Assembly: GCF_029960115.1 (NCBI RefSeq)
Contig: NZ_JASCOZ010000040.1
Coordinates: forward strand, 1-32,272
From: Stenotrophomonas sp. PS02289
GTDB taxonomy: Bacteria; Pseudomonadota; Gammaproteobacteria; Xanthomonadales; Xanthomonadaceae
Length of the DNA: 32,272 bases
Direction of reading: 5' to 3'
The notes below the pieces were generated by a model. That model saw only the letters and a program-made list of their open reading frames with translations, was not told the DNA's origin and searched no databases. A program made the position numbers and the translations under genes. Position 1 is the first letter of the stretch. Each line of letters opens with the position of its first letter. Below, piece by piece: positions 8,475 through 18,924 of the stretch.

Positions 8475-9203
8475 ATGAACAACACCCCCATTCGACTGCT
8501 CATTCACGGTGCCTCCGGGCGCATGGGCCAGGCCCTGCTGCGGCTGGCCGCCGAGCGTGACGACCTCCAGGTCGTTGCCGCTGTCACCCGCCGCTCGCCG
8601 GCCCAACGCGTGGTCGAGGGCGTGCCGCATTTCGCCGCCAGCGAACTGTCTGGCGCGCCGGCCTTCGACGTGGCCATCGACTTCAGCCTGCCCGAAGGTT
8701 TCGACCCGATCCTGGCGCTGTGCCTGGAGCGCAAGGCCGGTCTGGTCTCCGGTACCACCGGCATCAGTGAGGCCCAGCGTCAGGCGCTGATCCAGGCCGC
8801 CGCCACCATCCCGCTGGTCTGGGCGTCCAACTTCAGCCTCGGCGTGGCCGTGCTGGACGAGCTGGTCGAGCGCGCCGCCGCTGCGCTGGCCGGGTGGGAT
8901 TGCGACATTGTCGAGTCCCACCACATCCACAAGCAGGACGCGCCGTCGGGCACCGCGCTGACCCTGGGCGCGGCCGCGCAGAAGGGCGGGGCAGAGCCGC
9001 ATTACGCCAGCCTGCGTGCCGGCGACATCGTCGGCGAGCATCTGGTCCAGTTCACCGGCCTGGGTGAGCGCATCGAGCTGACCCATCGGGCCACCAATCG
9101 CGACATCTTCGCCCGTGGGGCGCTGTTTGCGGCCGTTCAGCTGAATGGGCGGCCTGCAGGCAGTTACCGGGTGCGGGATCTGCTGGACAGCCGGCCGGGC
9201 TGA
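8475..9203 (+). CDS. dapB: 4-hydroxy-tetrahydrodipicolinate reductase
   Basis: A 242-residue NAD(P)H-dependent reductase of the diaminopimelate pathway, giving lysine and the peptidoglycan cross-link residue. The nucleotide-binding motif HGASGRMGQ is at about residues 8-16. DFSLPEG and GTTGI follow, and the signature ESHHIHKQDAPSGTAL carries the catalytic His and Lys. It is about 30 residues shorter than the E. coli enzyme, which is common in this family group. No clear ribosome-binding site precedes the ATG. It lies 32 bp after the feo operon and may be read through from it. Confidence 0.95.
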   Translation: MNNTPIRLLIHGASGRMGQALLRLAAERDDLQVVAAVTRRSPAQRVVEGVPHFAASELSGAPAFDVAIDFSLPEGFDPILALCLERKAGLVSGTTGISEAQRQALIQAAATIPLVWASNFSLGVAVLDELVERAAAALAGWDCDIVESHHIHKQDAPSGTALTLGAAAQKGGAEPHYASLRAGDIVGEHLVQFTGLGERIELTHRATNRDIFARGALFAAVQLNGRPAGSYRVRDLLDSRPG

Positions 9204-9226
9204 GCGGGGCAGATCGGGCTCCATGC

Positions 9227-9294
9227 AGCCACGCAGGGCGTGGCTCTACGGGGTCAATGGATTTTCCTGGCGTAGAGCCACGCCCTGCGTGGCT
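9227..9294. repeat. Inverted pair of SMAG palindromes after dapB
   Basis: Two 23-base copies: 9227-9249 ending in CTAC, and 9272-9294 beginning GTAG. They are exact reverse complements of one another and match the copies at the window start and after recJ. Here the GTAG tags face inward, opposite to the other two pairs. The pair begins 23 bases after the dapB stop and could stabilise or end its mRNA. No T-run follows, so it is not a typical intrinsic terminator. Confidence 0.85.
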
Positions 9295-9341
9295 GCCCAG
9301 GACGGTACACGCCTCCCGGCGCGACTGAATGCGTGCAAACG

Positions 9342-9371
9342 CTGGCGCTGGCGTGACCTTCCTATTACAAT
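9342..9371 (+). promoter_or_regulatory. Possible carA promoter
   Basis: TACAAT at 9366-9371 matches the -10 consensus at five of six positions. The best -35 at 18-base spacing is a weak CTGGCG. The leader to the carA GTG would be about 120 nt and includes a run of six T at 9424-9429. I see no recognisable PyrR, ArgR or attenuator structure with confidence. Confidence 0.35.
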
Positions 9372-9496
9372 TCCCGCTCGCCGAATCACGACAGCCGGAC
9401 CGGATAAAAACCGCCGTCCGCGCTTTTTTGCAACCGCTTTTCAGTGGATCGCGCGGCGTGACTTCGGTACCCCTCGGTAGCCAAAGTGAGATTTCC

Positions 9497-10627
9497 GTGA
9501 CCCAAGCCGCAATCCTCGTCCTCGAAGACGGCACCGTATTCGAGGGCGAATCCGTAGGCGCGCCCGGCCTGTCCGTCGGTGAAGTGGTGTTCAACACCGC
9601 CATGACCGGTTACCAGGAAGTGCTGACTGATCCTTCCTACGCCCGGCAGATGGTCACGCTGACCTACCCGCATATCGGCAACACCGGCATGACCGACCAG
9701 GACGACGAAGCCCGCAAGGTGTGGTCGGCCGGTCTGATCGTGCGCGATGTGCCGCGCCGTCCCAGCAACTGGCGCAGCCAGGTCCCGCTGCAGGACTGGC
9801 TGAACCAGCGTGGCGTGGTGGCCATTTCCGGCATCGACACCCGCAAGCTGACCCGCATCCTGCGTGAGAAGGGCGCGCAGAACGGCGCACTGATGGCCGG
9901 TGACGACATCAATGTCGACGTCGCGCTGGAAGCCGCGCGCAAGTTCCCGGGTCTGAAGGGCATGGACCTGGCCAAGGTGGTGAGCACGGATGCGACCTAC
10001 AGCTGGAACGAGGGCCAGCTGGATCTGGACCGCAACGCGTTCGTCAACGCTGCCCCGAAGTTCAAGGTCGTGGCCTATGACTTCGGTGCCAAGCTGAACA
10101 TCCTGCGCATGCTGGCCGAGCGCGGCTGCGACATCACCGTGGTGCCGGCGCAGACGCCCGCCGCCGAAGTGCTGGCGCTCAAGCCGGACGGCGTGTTCCT
10201 GTCCAACGGCCCGGGCGACCCGGAACCGTGCGACTACGCCATCGACGCGATCAAGGTGTTCCTGGACCAGAAGCTGCCGACTTTCGGCATCTGCCTGGGC
10301 CACCAGCTGCTGGCGCTGGCCTCCGGGGCCAAGACGGTCAAGATGGGCCACGGCCACCACGGTGCCAACCACCCGGTGCAGGACCTGGACAGCGGCCGGG
10401 TGATGATCACCTCGCAGAACCACGGCTTCGCGGTGGATGAAGCCACGCTGCCGTCCACCCTGCGCGTGACCCACCGCTCGCTGTTCGACGGCACCAACCA
10501 GGGCATCGCCCGCACCGACGTGCCGGCGTTCTCGTTCCAGGGTCACCCGGAAGCCTCGCCCGGTCCGCACGACGTCAGCCCGCTGTTCGACCAGTTCGTG
10601 TCCCTGATGGCGCAGGCCAAGGCCTGA
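9497..10627 (+). CDS. carA: Carbamoyl-phosphate synthase small (glutaminase) subunit
   Basis: A 376-residue subunit that releases ammonia from glutamine and channels it to CarB. The N-terminal domain starts [15 protein letters not shown]. The class I amidotransferase domain has the nucleophile Cys266 in FGICLGHQL and His350/Glu352 in GHPEAS. The start is taken as the GTG at 9497, with AGTGAG about six bases upstream; the frame is open further 5' but that extension does not look like CarA. Its stop overlaps the ATG of the next gene by one base. carB does not follow directly; a 186-residue gene lies between them. Confidence 0.95.
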   Translation: MTQAAILVLEDGTVFEGESVGAPGLSVGEVVFNTAMTGYQEVLTDPSYARQMVTLTYPHIGNTGMTDQDDEARKVWSAGLIVRDVPRRPSNWRSQVPLQDWLNQRGVVAISGIDTRKLTRILREKGAQNGALMAGDDINVDVALEAARKFPGLKGMDLAKVVSTDATYSWNEGQLDLDRNAFVNAAPKFKVVAYDFGAKLNILRMLAERGCDITVVPAQTPAAEVLALKPDGVFLSNGPGDPEPCDYAIDAIKVFLDQKLPTFGICLGHQLLALASGAKTVKMGHGHHGANHPVQDLDSGRVMITSQNHGFAVDEATLPSTLRVTHRSLFDGTNQGIARTDVPAFSFQGHPEASPGPHDVSPLFDQFVSLMAQAKA

Positions 10628-11187
10628 TGCGCATCGCCGCGCTCCTGCTGTCGATGCTTGCGACCGGAACGGCGGCTGCCGCTCCGGCGCAGCCGAAAGA
10701 GGTGGAAAAAGTGATGCAGGGTCTTGGCATTGTGCAGGATGCTCCTGACGTCGCGCGCATGATCCAGGTGGAAGTATCGAGCTGGAAGCAGCGTCCCGAT
10801 TCACCGGTCAAGACCGACGACCAGGTCGAGTGCCTGACGAAGCTCATGCTGAAGGCGAATGTGGATTCCATACGCGACGGCATCATCGAGGATCTCGGCG
10901 ATGAGGGCGGCGACGTCATTGCGGCTTGGAGTCAGTTTCTGGACTCGCCTGCGGGTGCGACGATGCGCGCAAGGGCCGCGGGCGCCAGCATGGAAGAGGT
11001 CAATGCCATGGTGTTGAGGCTGGATGAGGCGGAGATCGACAAAGGAAAGGCGTTCTTCGAATCGGCTCATAGCCAACGCCTCAATGCGGTGATCGCGTCC
11101 AATCGCGGTTTCAGCGGGTCCGACGCTTTAGCCCAGGACATGCTCAACAGCTGCAAGATCCAGCTTCCAATAGAAAAAAGTTCCTGA
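10627..11187 (+). CDS. Secreted hypothetical protein between carA and carB
   Basis: A 186-residue protein that I do not recognise by family. The first 20 residues ([20 protein letters not shown]) form a typical signal peptide with an Ala-x-Ala cleavage site. The rest is mainly helical by pattern and has two Cys (in VECLTKL and NSCKIQ) that could pair in the periplasm. Some features, such as a MxxLGI-type opening helix and repeated helical segments, are reminiscent of DUF2059-like periplasmic proteins, but I cannot confirm this. It starts within the carA stop, so it is co-translated with a cytosolic enzyme subunit, an odd partner. Base composition looks a little lower in GC than its neighbours. 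Confidence 0.75.
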   Translation: MRIAALLLSMLATGTAAAAPAQPKEVEKVMQGLGIVQDAPDVARMIQVEVSSWKQRPDSPVKTDDQVECLTKLMLKANVDSIRDGIIEDLGDEGGDVIAAWSQFLDSPAGATMRARAAGASMEEVNAMVLRLDEAEIDKGKAFFESAHSQRLNAVIASNRGFSGSDALAQDMLNSCKIQLPIEKSS

Positions 11188-11223
11188 TCGACAGCGTGCG
11201 ATCAATCCCCCTTGTCACGCTGT
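11185..11223 (+). promoter_or_regulatory. Two mutually exclusive hairpins upstream of carB
   Basis: Hairpin A pairs TGATCG (11185-11190, including the stop of the preceding gene) with CGATCA (11199-11204). Hairpin B pairs ACAGCGTG (11191-11198) with CACGCTGT (11216-11223), a perfect 8-bp stem. The left arm of B is the loop of A, and the right arm of A is in the loop of B, so both cannot form in this simple way together. Neither covers the carB ribosome-binding site, and no T-run follows. Confidence 0.55.
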
Positions 11224-11241
11224 ACTGACTTAGAGAAGAAA

Positions 11242-14480
<3,239 letters not shown>

Positions 14481-14484
<4 letters not shown>

Positions 14485-14957
14485 GAGCACCGATCACCCT
14501 GAAAGGCGCGCAGAAGCTGCGCGACGAACTGGATCACCTGAAGTCGGTCAAGCGCCCGGAGGTCATTGCCGCCATCGCCGAAGCGCGTGAGCACGGTGAC
14601 CTGAAGGAAAACGCCGAGTACCACGCCGCCCGCGAACAGCAGGGTTTCATCGAAGGCCGCATCAAGCAGCTGGAAGGTGAGCTGTCGCATGCTGAGATCA
14701 TCGACATCAGCAAGCTCAACGCCGGCAGCAAGGTGGTGTTCGGGGCCAGCGTGACCCTGGCTGACGTGGATACCGACGAAGAGAAGCAGTACCAGATCGT
14801 GGGTGACCTGGAAGCGGACATCAAGCTGGGACTGATTGCGATCTCCTCGCCGGTGGCCCGCGCGCTGATCGGCAAGACCGAAGGTGACAGCGTCACCATC
14901 GATGCACCGGCCGGCCAGCGCGAGTACGAAATCGTCAGCGTGCAGTACCTGTCCTGA
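14481..14957 (+). CDS. greA: Transcription elongation factor GreA
   Basis: A 158-residue factor that enters the RNA polymerase secondary channel and stimulates cleavage of backtracked RNA. The N-terminal coiled coil (about 12-75) has the acidic tip [11 protein letters not shown], with the essential Asp40 and Glu43. A C-terminal FKBP-like domain follows with the [13 protein letters not shown] segment typical of GreA. It overlaps carB by four bases and lies three bases before the next gene. Co-expression with carAB is common in proteobacteria. Confidence 0.96.
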
Positions 14958-14960
14958 CGC

Positions 14961-15881
14961 ATGGCCAGCGCGACCCTGCTGCTGCCGGCACGCAGCCGGT
15001 TTCCGGCTGCGCCCTTGCCCGATGACGTGGCCAGGGCGCTGGGCCGCGCCCAGCGCAGCACGGTCGAGCCGGGCGAACGCGCCCAGCTGCAGCGGCATTT
15101 CCAGCTGCAGCCGGCGCAGTGGCCGGTGGCGGCGCTGACGCGCCAGCTGGATGTCGGTGACGCCGCCGACGGCGTGTGGCTGCGTGCGGATCCGGCCAAC
15201 GTTGCGCCGGACATGCAGGGCGCGCGGATGATGGGGCATGGCGACACGCTGCGCCCCGATCCCGACGACGTGGCCGCGTTGCTGCCGGCCCTGCAACCGT
15301 TGTTTGCTGGCTATGGGTTCACCCTGGATGCACCGGTGCCGGGTCGCTGGTACCTGCGTCTGCCGGAGGAAATCCAGCTGCCGACCTTCGCCGCGCCTGA
15401 CGATGTGCTCGGTGACGATCTGTTTGATCACCTGCCGCCGGGCGATACCGGCCGTCTGTGGCGCGCGTTGTTGACCGAAGCCCAGGTGGTGCTGCACCAG
15501 CACGAATGGAATGCCCGCCGTATCGCCGCTGGCAAACGCGCCATCAATTCTTTGTGGTTCTGGGGCGGCGGCGTGCTGCCGCACAGCGTCAGCACCGACT
15601 ATGCACAGGTGCGCAGCCGCGAAGCATTGCTGCAGGGGCTGGCCAAGGCCGCCGGTGTCGCGGTGGGCGGCGACCAGCCGGTGGATGCGCTGGTCGACCT
15701 GCGCCAGCTGCGTTCTCTGGAGCAGCTGGGCAACGAAGCGATCCGTCCGTTGTTGGCGGCGTTGCAGCGCGGTGAGTTGCGCCGGCTGGTGCTGGATTTC
15801 GAGGATGGTCTGCGCTTCGAGCTGGACAAGAGCCAGCGCTGGAAGCTGTGGAAGAAGCCGTTGCAGCTGCAGGACGCATGA
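14961..15881 (+). CDS. Conserved hypothetical protein between greA and recJ (ApgM-like label)
   Basis: A 306-residue cytosolic protein without signal peptide or membrane helix. It carries the motif NSLWFWGGG at residues 196-204. Proteins of this kind in related genomes are often labelled phosphoglycerate mutase-like, but I see none of the metal-binding motifs of the alkaline-phosphatase superfamily to which cofactor-independent mutases belong, so that label is doubtful. The N-terminal third is Ala/Pro/Gln-rich with no clear motif. The tail ends in a basic, Trp-containing segment (KSQRWKLWKKP). It sits three bases after greA and its stop overlaps the recJ start by four bases, so it is co-expressed with transcription and repair genes. 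Function unknown. Confidence 0.8.
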   Translation: MASATLLLPARSRFPAAPLPDDVARALGRAQRSTVEPGERAQLQRHFQLQPAQWPVAALTRQLDVGDAADGVWLRADPANVAPDMQGARMMGHGDTLRPDPDDVAALLPALQPLFAGYGFTLDAPVPGRWYLRLPEEIQLPTFAAPDDVLGDDLFDHLPPGDTGRLWRALLTEAQVVLHQHEWNARRIAAGKRAINSLWFWGGGVLPHSVSTDYAQVRSREALLQGLAKAAGVAVGGDQPVDALVDLRQLRSLEQLGNEAIRPLLAALQRGELRRLVLDFEDGLRFELDKSQRWKLWKKPLQLQDA

Positions 15882-17611
15882 CCTCCTCACACACCGCACG
15901 CATTCAACGCCGCCCTGTCCTTGACTGTGCCGGCTGGCCCGCCGACACCCTGCCGCTGCTGCAGCGGCTGTACACCGCCCGCGGTGTCACCGACCCGGCG
16001 CAGGCGCAACCGAAACTGGCGCAGTTGCATGCACCCGAGTTGATGGGGGGCATGCAGGCCGCAGTTGATCTGCTGGCGAATGCGATCGCCCACAACGAAC
16101 GCATCCTGGTCGTAGGCGATTTCGACTGCGACGGAGCCACCGCCTGCGCGGTGGGCGTGCGCGGTCTGCGCCTGCTGGGTGCGCGCGACGTGGTGCACGC
16201 GGTGCCGAACCGCGTGCTGCACGGTTACGGCCTGTCACCTTCGCTGGTGGCCGAGCTGGCCCCGCTGCAGCCTGGCCTGCTGGTCACGGTGGACCATGGC
16301 ATTGCCTGCCATGCCGGCGTGACCGCCGCCAAGGCGTTGGGCTGGAAGGTGCTGGTGACCGATCACCACCTGCCGGGCGAGCACCTGCCGCCGGCCGACG
16401 CGCTGGTCGACCCGAACCTGCAGGACGATGCGTTCCCGAGCAAGGCACTGGCCGGTGTCGGGGTCATTTTCTATGTGCTGATGGCCTTGCGCCGGCATCT
16501 GCGCGCGCAGGGGTCCTTCGCCACCACACCCGAGCCGGATCTGCTGACCCTGCTCGATCTGGTGGCGGTGGGTACGGTGGCCGACCTGGTCGCACTGGAT
16601 GCCAACAACCGGGCGCTGGTGTCAGCGGGTCTGCGCCGCCTGCGCGCAGGCCAGGGATGTGTCGGCCTGCAGGCGCTGATCGAAGCCAGCGGGCGCGATG
16701 TGAAGCGACTGAGCGCGACCGATATCGGCTTCGCGTTGGGGCCGCGCCTCAATGCCGCCGGACGCCTGGAAGACATGGCGCTGGGCATCGAACTGCTGCT
16801 GACGGAAGATCGCAGCCAGGCCCGCGAGATCGCGCAGACCCTGGAGCAGATCAACGCCGAGCGCCGTGCCGTGCAGCAGCTGATGACCGACGATGCCGAA
16901 CTGGCGGTGTCACGCGCGGTACTCAGCGCCGAGGGTGAGCGGCCGATCGCTGCGTGTCTGTTTGATGCCGAGTGGCACCCCGGCGTGGTCGGGTTGGTCG
17001 CCTCGAAGATGAAAGATCGCCTGCATCGGCCGGTGATCGCGTTCGCGCCTTCGGAGCCGGGCAGTGACTCATTGCGCGGCTCGGCGCGCTCCATTGCCGG
17101 GTTCCATATCCGTGATGCGCTGGCGCTGGTCAATGCGGCGCATCCGGGTTTGATGGACAAGTTCGGCGGGCACGCGATGGCCGCCGGATTGAGCCTGCCG
17201 CAGGCCCACCTGGTGGCGTTCGAGCAGGCCTTCCTGGCGGTGGTGCAGGCGCAGATGGATCCTGCTTCGTTGCAGCAGTTGCTGCTGAGCGATGGCGAGC
17301 TGGGCGTGGAGGAACTCGACTTCCGTCATGCCGAAGCGCTGCGACTGGCCGGTCCGTGGGGGCAGGGCTTCCCGGAGCCGCTGTTCGATGGTTACTTCCA
17401 GGTGGCGCGCTGGCAGGTGCTGAAGGAAAAGCATCTCAAGCTGAGCCTGCGCGTGCCCGGGCGGGTTGAGCCGCTCAATGCGATTCACTTCAGCGGTTGG
17501 ACCGGCAATGCGCCGGCCAACCATGTGCATATCGCCTACCGGCTGGTCAGCGACGATTATCGCGGCGGTGGGGCGATCCAGTTGATCATCGAGCATTGCG
17601 CTGACGCGTGA
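15878..17611 (+). CDS. recJ: Single-stranded-DNA exonuclease RecJ
   Basis: A 577-residue 5'-3' exonuclease of recombination and mismatch repair. DHH-family motifs are visible in order: DFDCDGATA at 81-89, VDHG at 139-141 (many RecJ proteins have VDNG here), DHH at 162-164 followed by VDPN, and later the DHHA1 motif GGHAMAAGLSL. A C-terminal OB-like domain follows. The ATG at 15878 overlaps the previous stop (ATGA), which sets the start. This is the last gene of the carA-recJ run and is followed by an inverted SMAG pair. Confidence 0.95.
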   Translation: MTSSHTARIQRRPVLDCAGWPADTLPLLQRLYTARGVTDPAQAQPKLAQLHAPELMGGMQAAVDLLANAIAHNERILVVGDFDCDGATACAVGVRGLRLLGARDVVHAVPNRVLHGYGLSPSLVAELAPLQPGLLVTVDHGIACHAGVTAAKALGWKVLVTDHHLPGEHLPPADALVDPNLQDDAFPSKALAGVGVIFYVLMALRRHLRAQGSFATTPEPDLLTLLDLVAVGTVADLVALDANNRALVSAGLRRLRAGQGCVGLQALIEASGRDVKRLSATDIGFALGPRLNAAGRLEDMALGIELLLTEDRSQAREIAQTLEQINAERRAVQQLMTDDAELAVSRAVLSAEGERPIAACLFDAEWHPGVVGLVASKMKDRLHRPVIAFAPSEPGSDSLRGSARSIAGFHIRDALALVNAAHPGLMDKFGGHAMAAGLSLPQAHLVAFEQAFLAVVQAQMDPASLQQLLLSDGELGVEELDFRHAEALRLAGPWGQGFPEPLFDGYFQVARWQVLKEKHLKLSLRVPGRVEPLNAIHFSGWTGNAPANHVHIAYRLVSDDYRGGGAIQLIIEHCADA

Positions 17612-17654
17612 TCTGTTCCGCCGATTCCCCCAAAGGGCTGATGCGTAATGCCGC

Positions 17655-17722
17655 GTAGAGCCACGCCCTGCGTGGCTGTCGTTGAAATCGTCATGGCGAA
17701 GCCACGCAGCGCGTGGCTCTAC
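17655..17722. repeat. Inverted pair of SMAG palindromes between recJ and DUF1176 gene
   Basis: GTAG-tagged copy at 17655-17677 and reverse-complement copy at 17700-17722, which differs by one base in the loop (AGCG for AGGG). The tags face outward, as at the window start. The pair fills most of the 125-bp gap between two convergent genes, so it may act as a barrier or end point for both transcripts. Confidence 0.85.
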
Positions 17723-17736
17723 GGCGGTGTCGCGCG

Positions 17737-18780
17737 TTACGGTTCCTTGACCTCGCTCACCAGTGACGGCATCTGCCAGGCACCGCCGGCGGCGACCAGG
17801 CGGCACAGGCCGGTGCTGCCGTCGTCGGTCTGGATGTATTCGGTGCCGTTCCAGGCCCACATGGCATTGCTCCAGCAATCGCCAAGTCCGCGGCCCTTGT
17901 GCGATGCCGTGATCGTCAGCGTGTCGTCGTCCACGCCCAGGTTGGTGATGTAGCGCGGCTGATACGGCGCGCGGTCATTGACCACCCAGTAGCCGGAACC
18001 TTCGTTATAGGCCCCGCGCCAGCACACAGTGGACGCCAGCAGGTGGCGGCCATCCAGGCGCTTGACCGTGACCGGTTGCGGTTCATCGTCGAACGGTGTG
18101 CCCTCGGCAGCATGCAGGGCATCACAATCGTCAGCAGACGTGGCGGCGGCCAATGCGGCGCGTAGCGCGGGCAGCTGGCCCAGTGCCTCATCCGCCGCCG
18201 TGGTCGGTACGCGCTTGCCCAGTGTGATCACCGGCACCGGCAGGGCCGGCAGCACGCTGGCTTCAGCGCGGCTGCCCTTGCGCATCACCGCGCCGGGCGT
18301 GCCGAGCCGACCCTGGAATTCGTCCATCTTCAGCAGCACCGCCGAGGCACCGCGATCAGACAGCGCCCAGCGCCGGCCATTGTTGCCCAGCAGTTCGATC
18401 CGGCTGTCCCTGATCAGGGCGTTGAGCAGCGCACTGGTCTGGGCGGCCGAAAAGCGGGTGCTGTCGGCGACCTTGCCCAGTGCTTTCCCGTTGATGTGCA
18501 GGGTGACCGTGTCCGGCATGTCGCCTTCATCGTATTCGCCCAGCATCAGTTCGGCGCTGATCGGCTGGTCAGGCCCGCCCTTGCGGGTGAGCAGCACCGA
18601 CACCGGATCATCGCCGGCGTCTTCGTTCTGGTAACCGGCTGCGCGGCAGGTGCGGGTGTTGTCGCAGGCCAGGGTCCAGTCGTTATGGGTGAACTCGACC
18701 CCCTTCACCGGGACGGAGGCGGCCGCCTGCGCGGTGGGCAGCAGGGTGGCCAGCAGCAGGCAGGCGAGGGTGCGGCGCAT
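17737..18780 (-). CDS. DUF1176-type secreted protein
   Basis: A 347-residue exported protein. The signal peptide MRRTLACLLLATLLPTAQA ends in Ala-x-Ala. The start at 18780 is supported by AAGGA seven bases upstream; the frame is open for 26 more codons, but those lack a signal sequence. Near the mature N-terminus is CDNTRTCRAAGY, a Cys-x5-Cys arrangement typical of DUF1176 proteins as I recall them, and further Cys residues lie in the C-terminal half (DDCDALHAAEGTP, TVCWRGAYN, GDCWSNAMWAW). Function is unknown; a periplasmic disulfide-bonded fold is likely. It is divergent from the VIT-domain gene. Confidence 0.75.
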   Translation of the reverse strand: MRRTLACLLLATLLPTAQAAASVPVKGVEFTHNDWTLACDNTRTCRAAGYQNEDAGDDPVSVLLTRKGGPDQPISAELMLGEYDEGDMPDTVTLHINGKALGKVADSTRFSAAQTSALLNALIRDSRIELLGNNGRRWALSDRGASAVLLKMDEFQGRLGTPGAVMRKGSRAEASVLPALPVPVITLGKRVPTTAADEALGQLPALRAALAAATSADDCDALHAAEGTPFDDEPQPVTVKRLDGRHLLASTVCWRGAYNEGSGYWVVNDRAPYQPRYITNLGVDDDTLTITASHKGRGLGDCWSNAMWAWNGTEYIQTDDGSTGLCRLVAAGGAWQMPSLVSEVKEP

Positions 18781-18924
18781 GTGACGTCCTTGTTGGATAC
18801 AGTCCTTGGGGGTGTCAGGGTGGCGCAAGGGGACGGTGCTGTCCATGCGGGGCCTCATCGCCGCTCAACCCCGTTTGCCACGGTGGTGCGTTGAAGGATC
18901 CGTCATCGACATCAGGAGCGTCAC

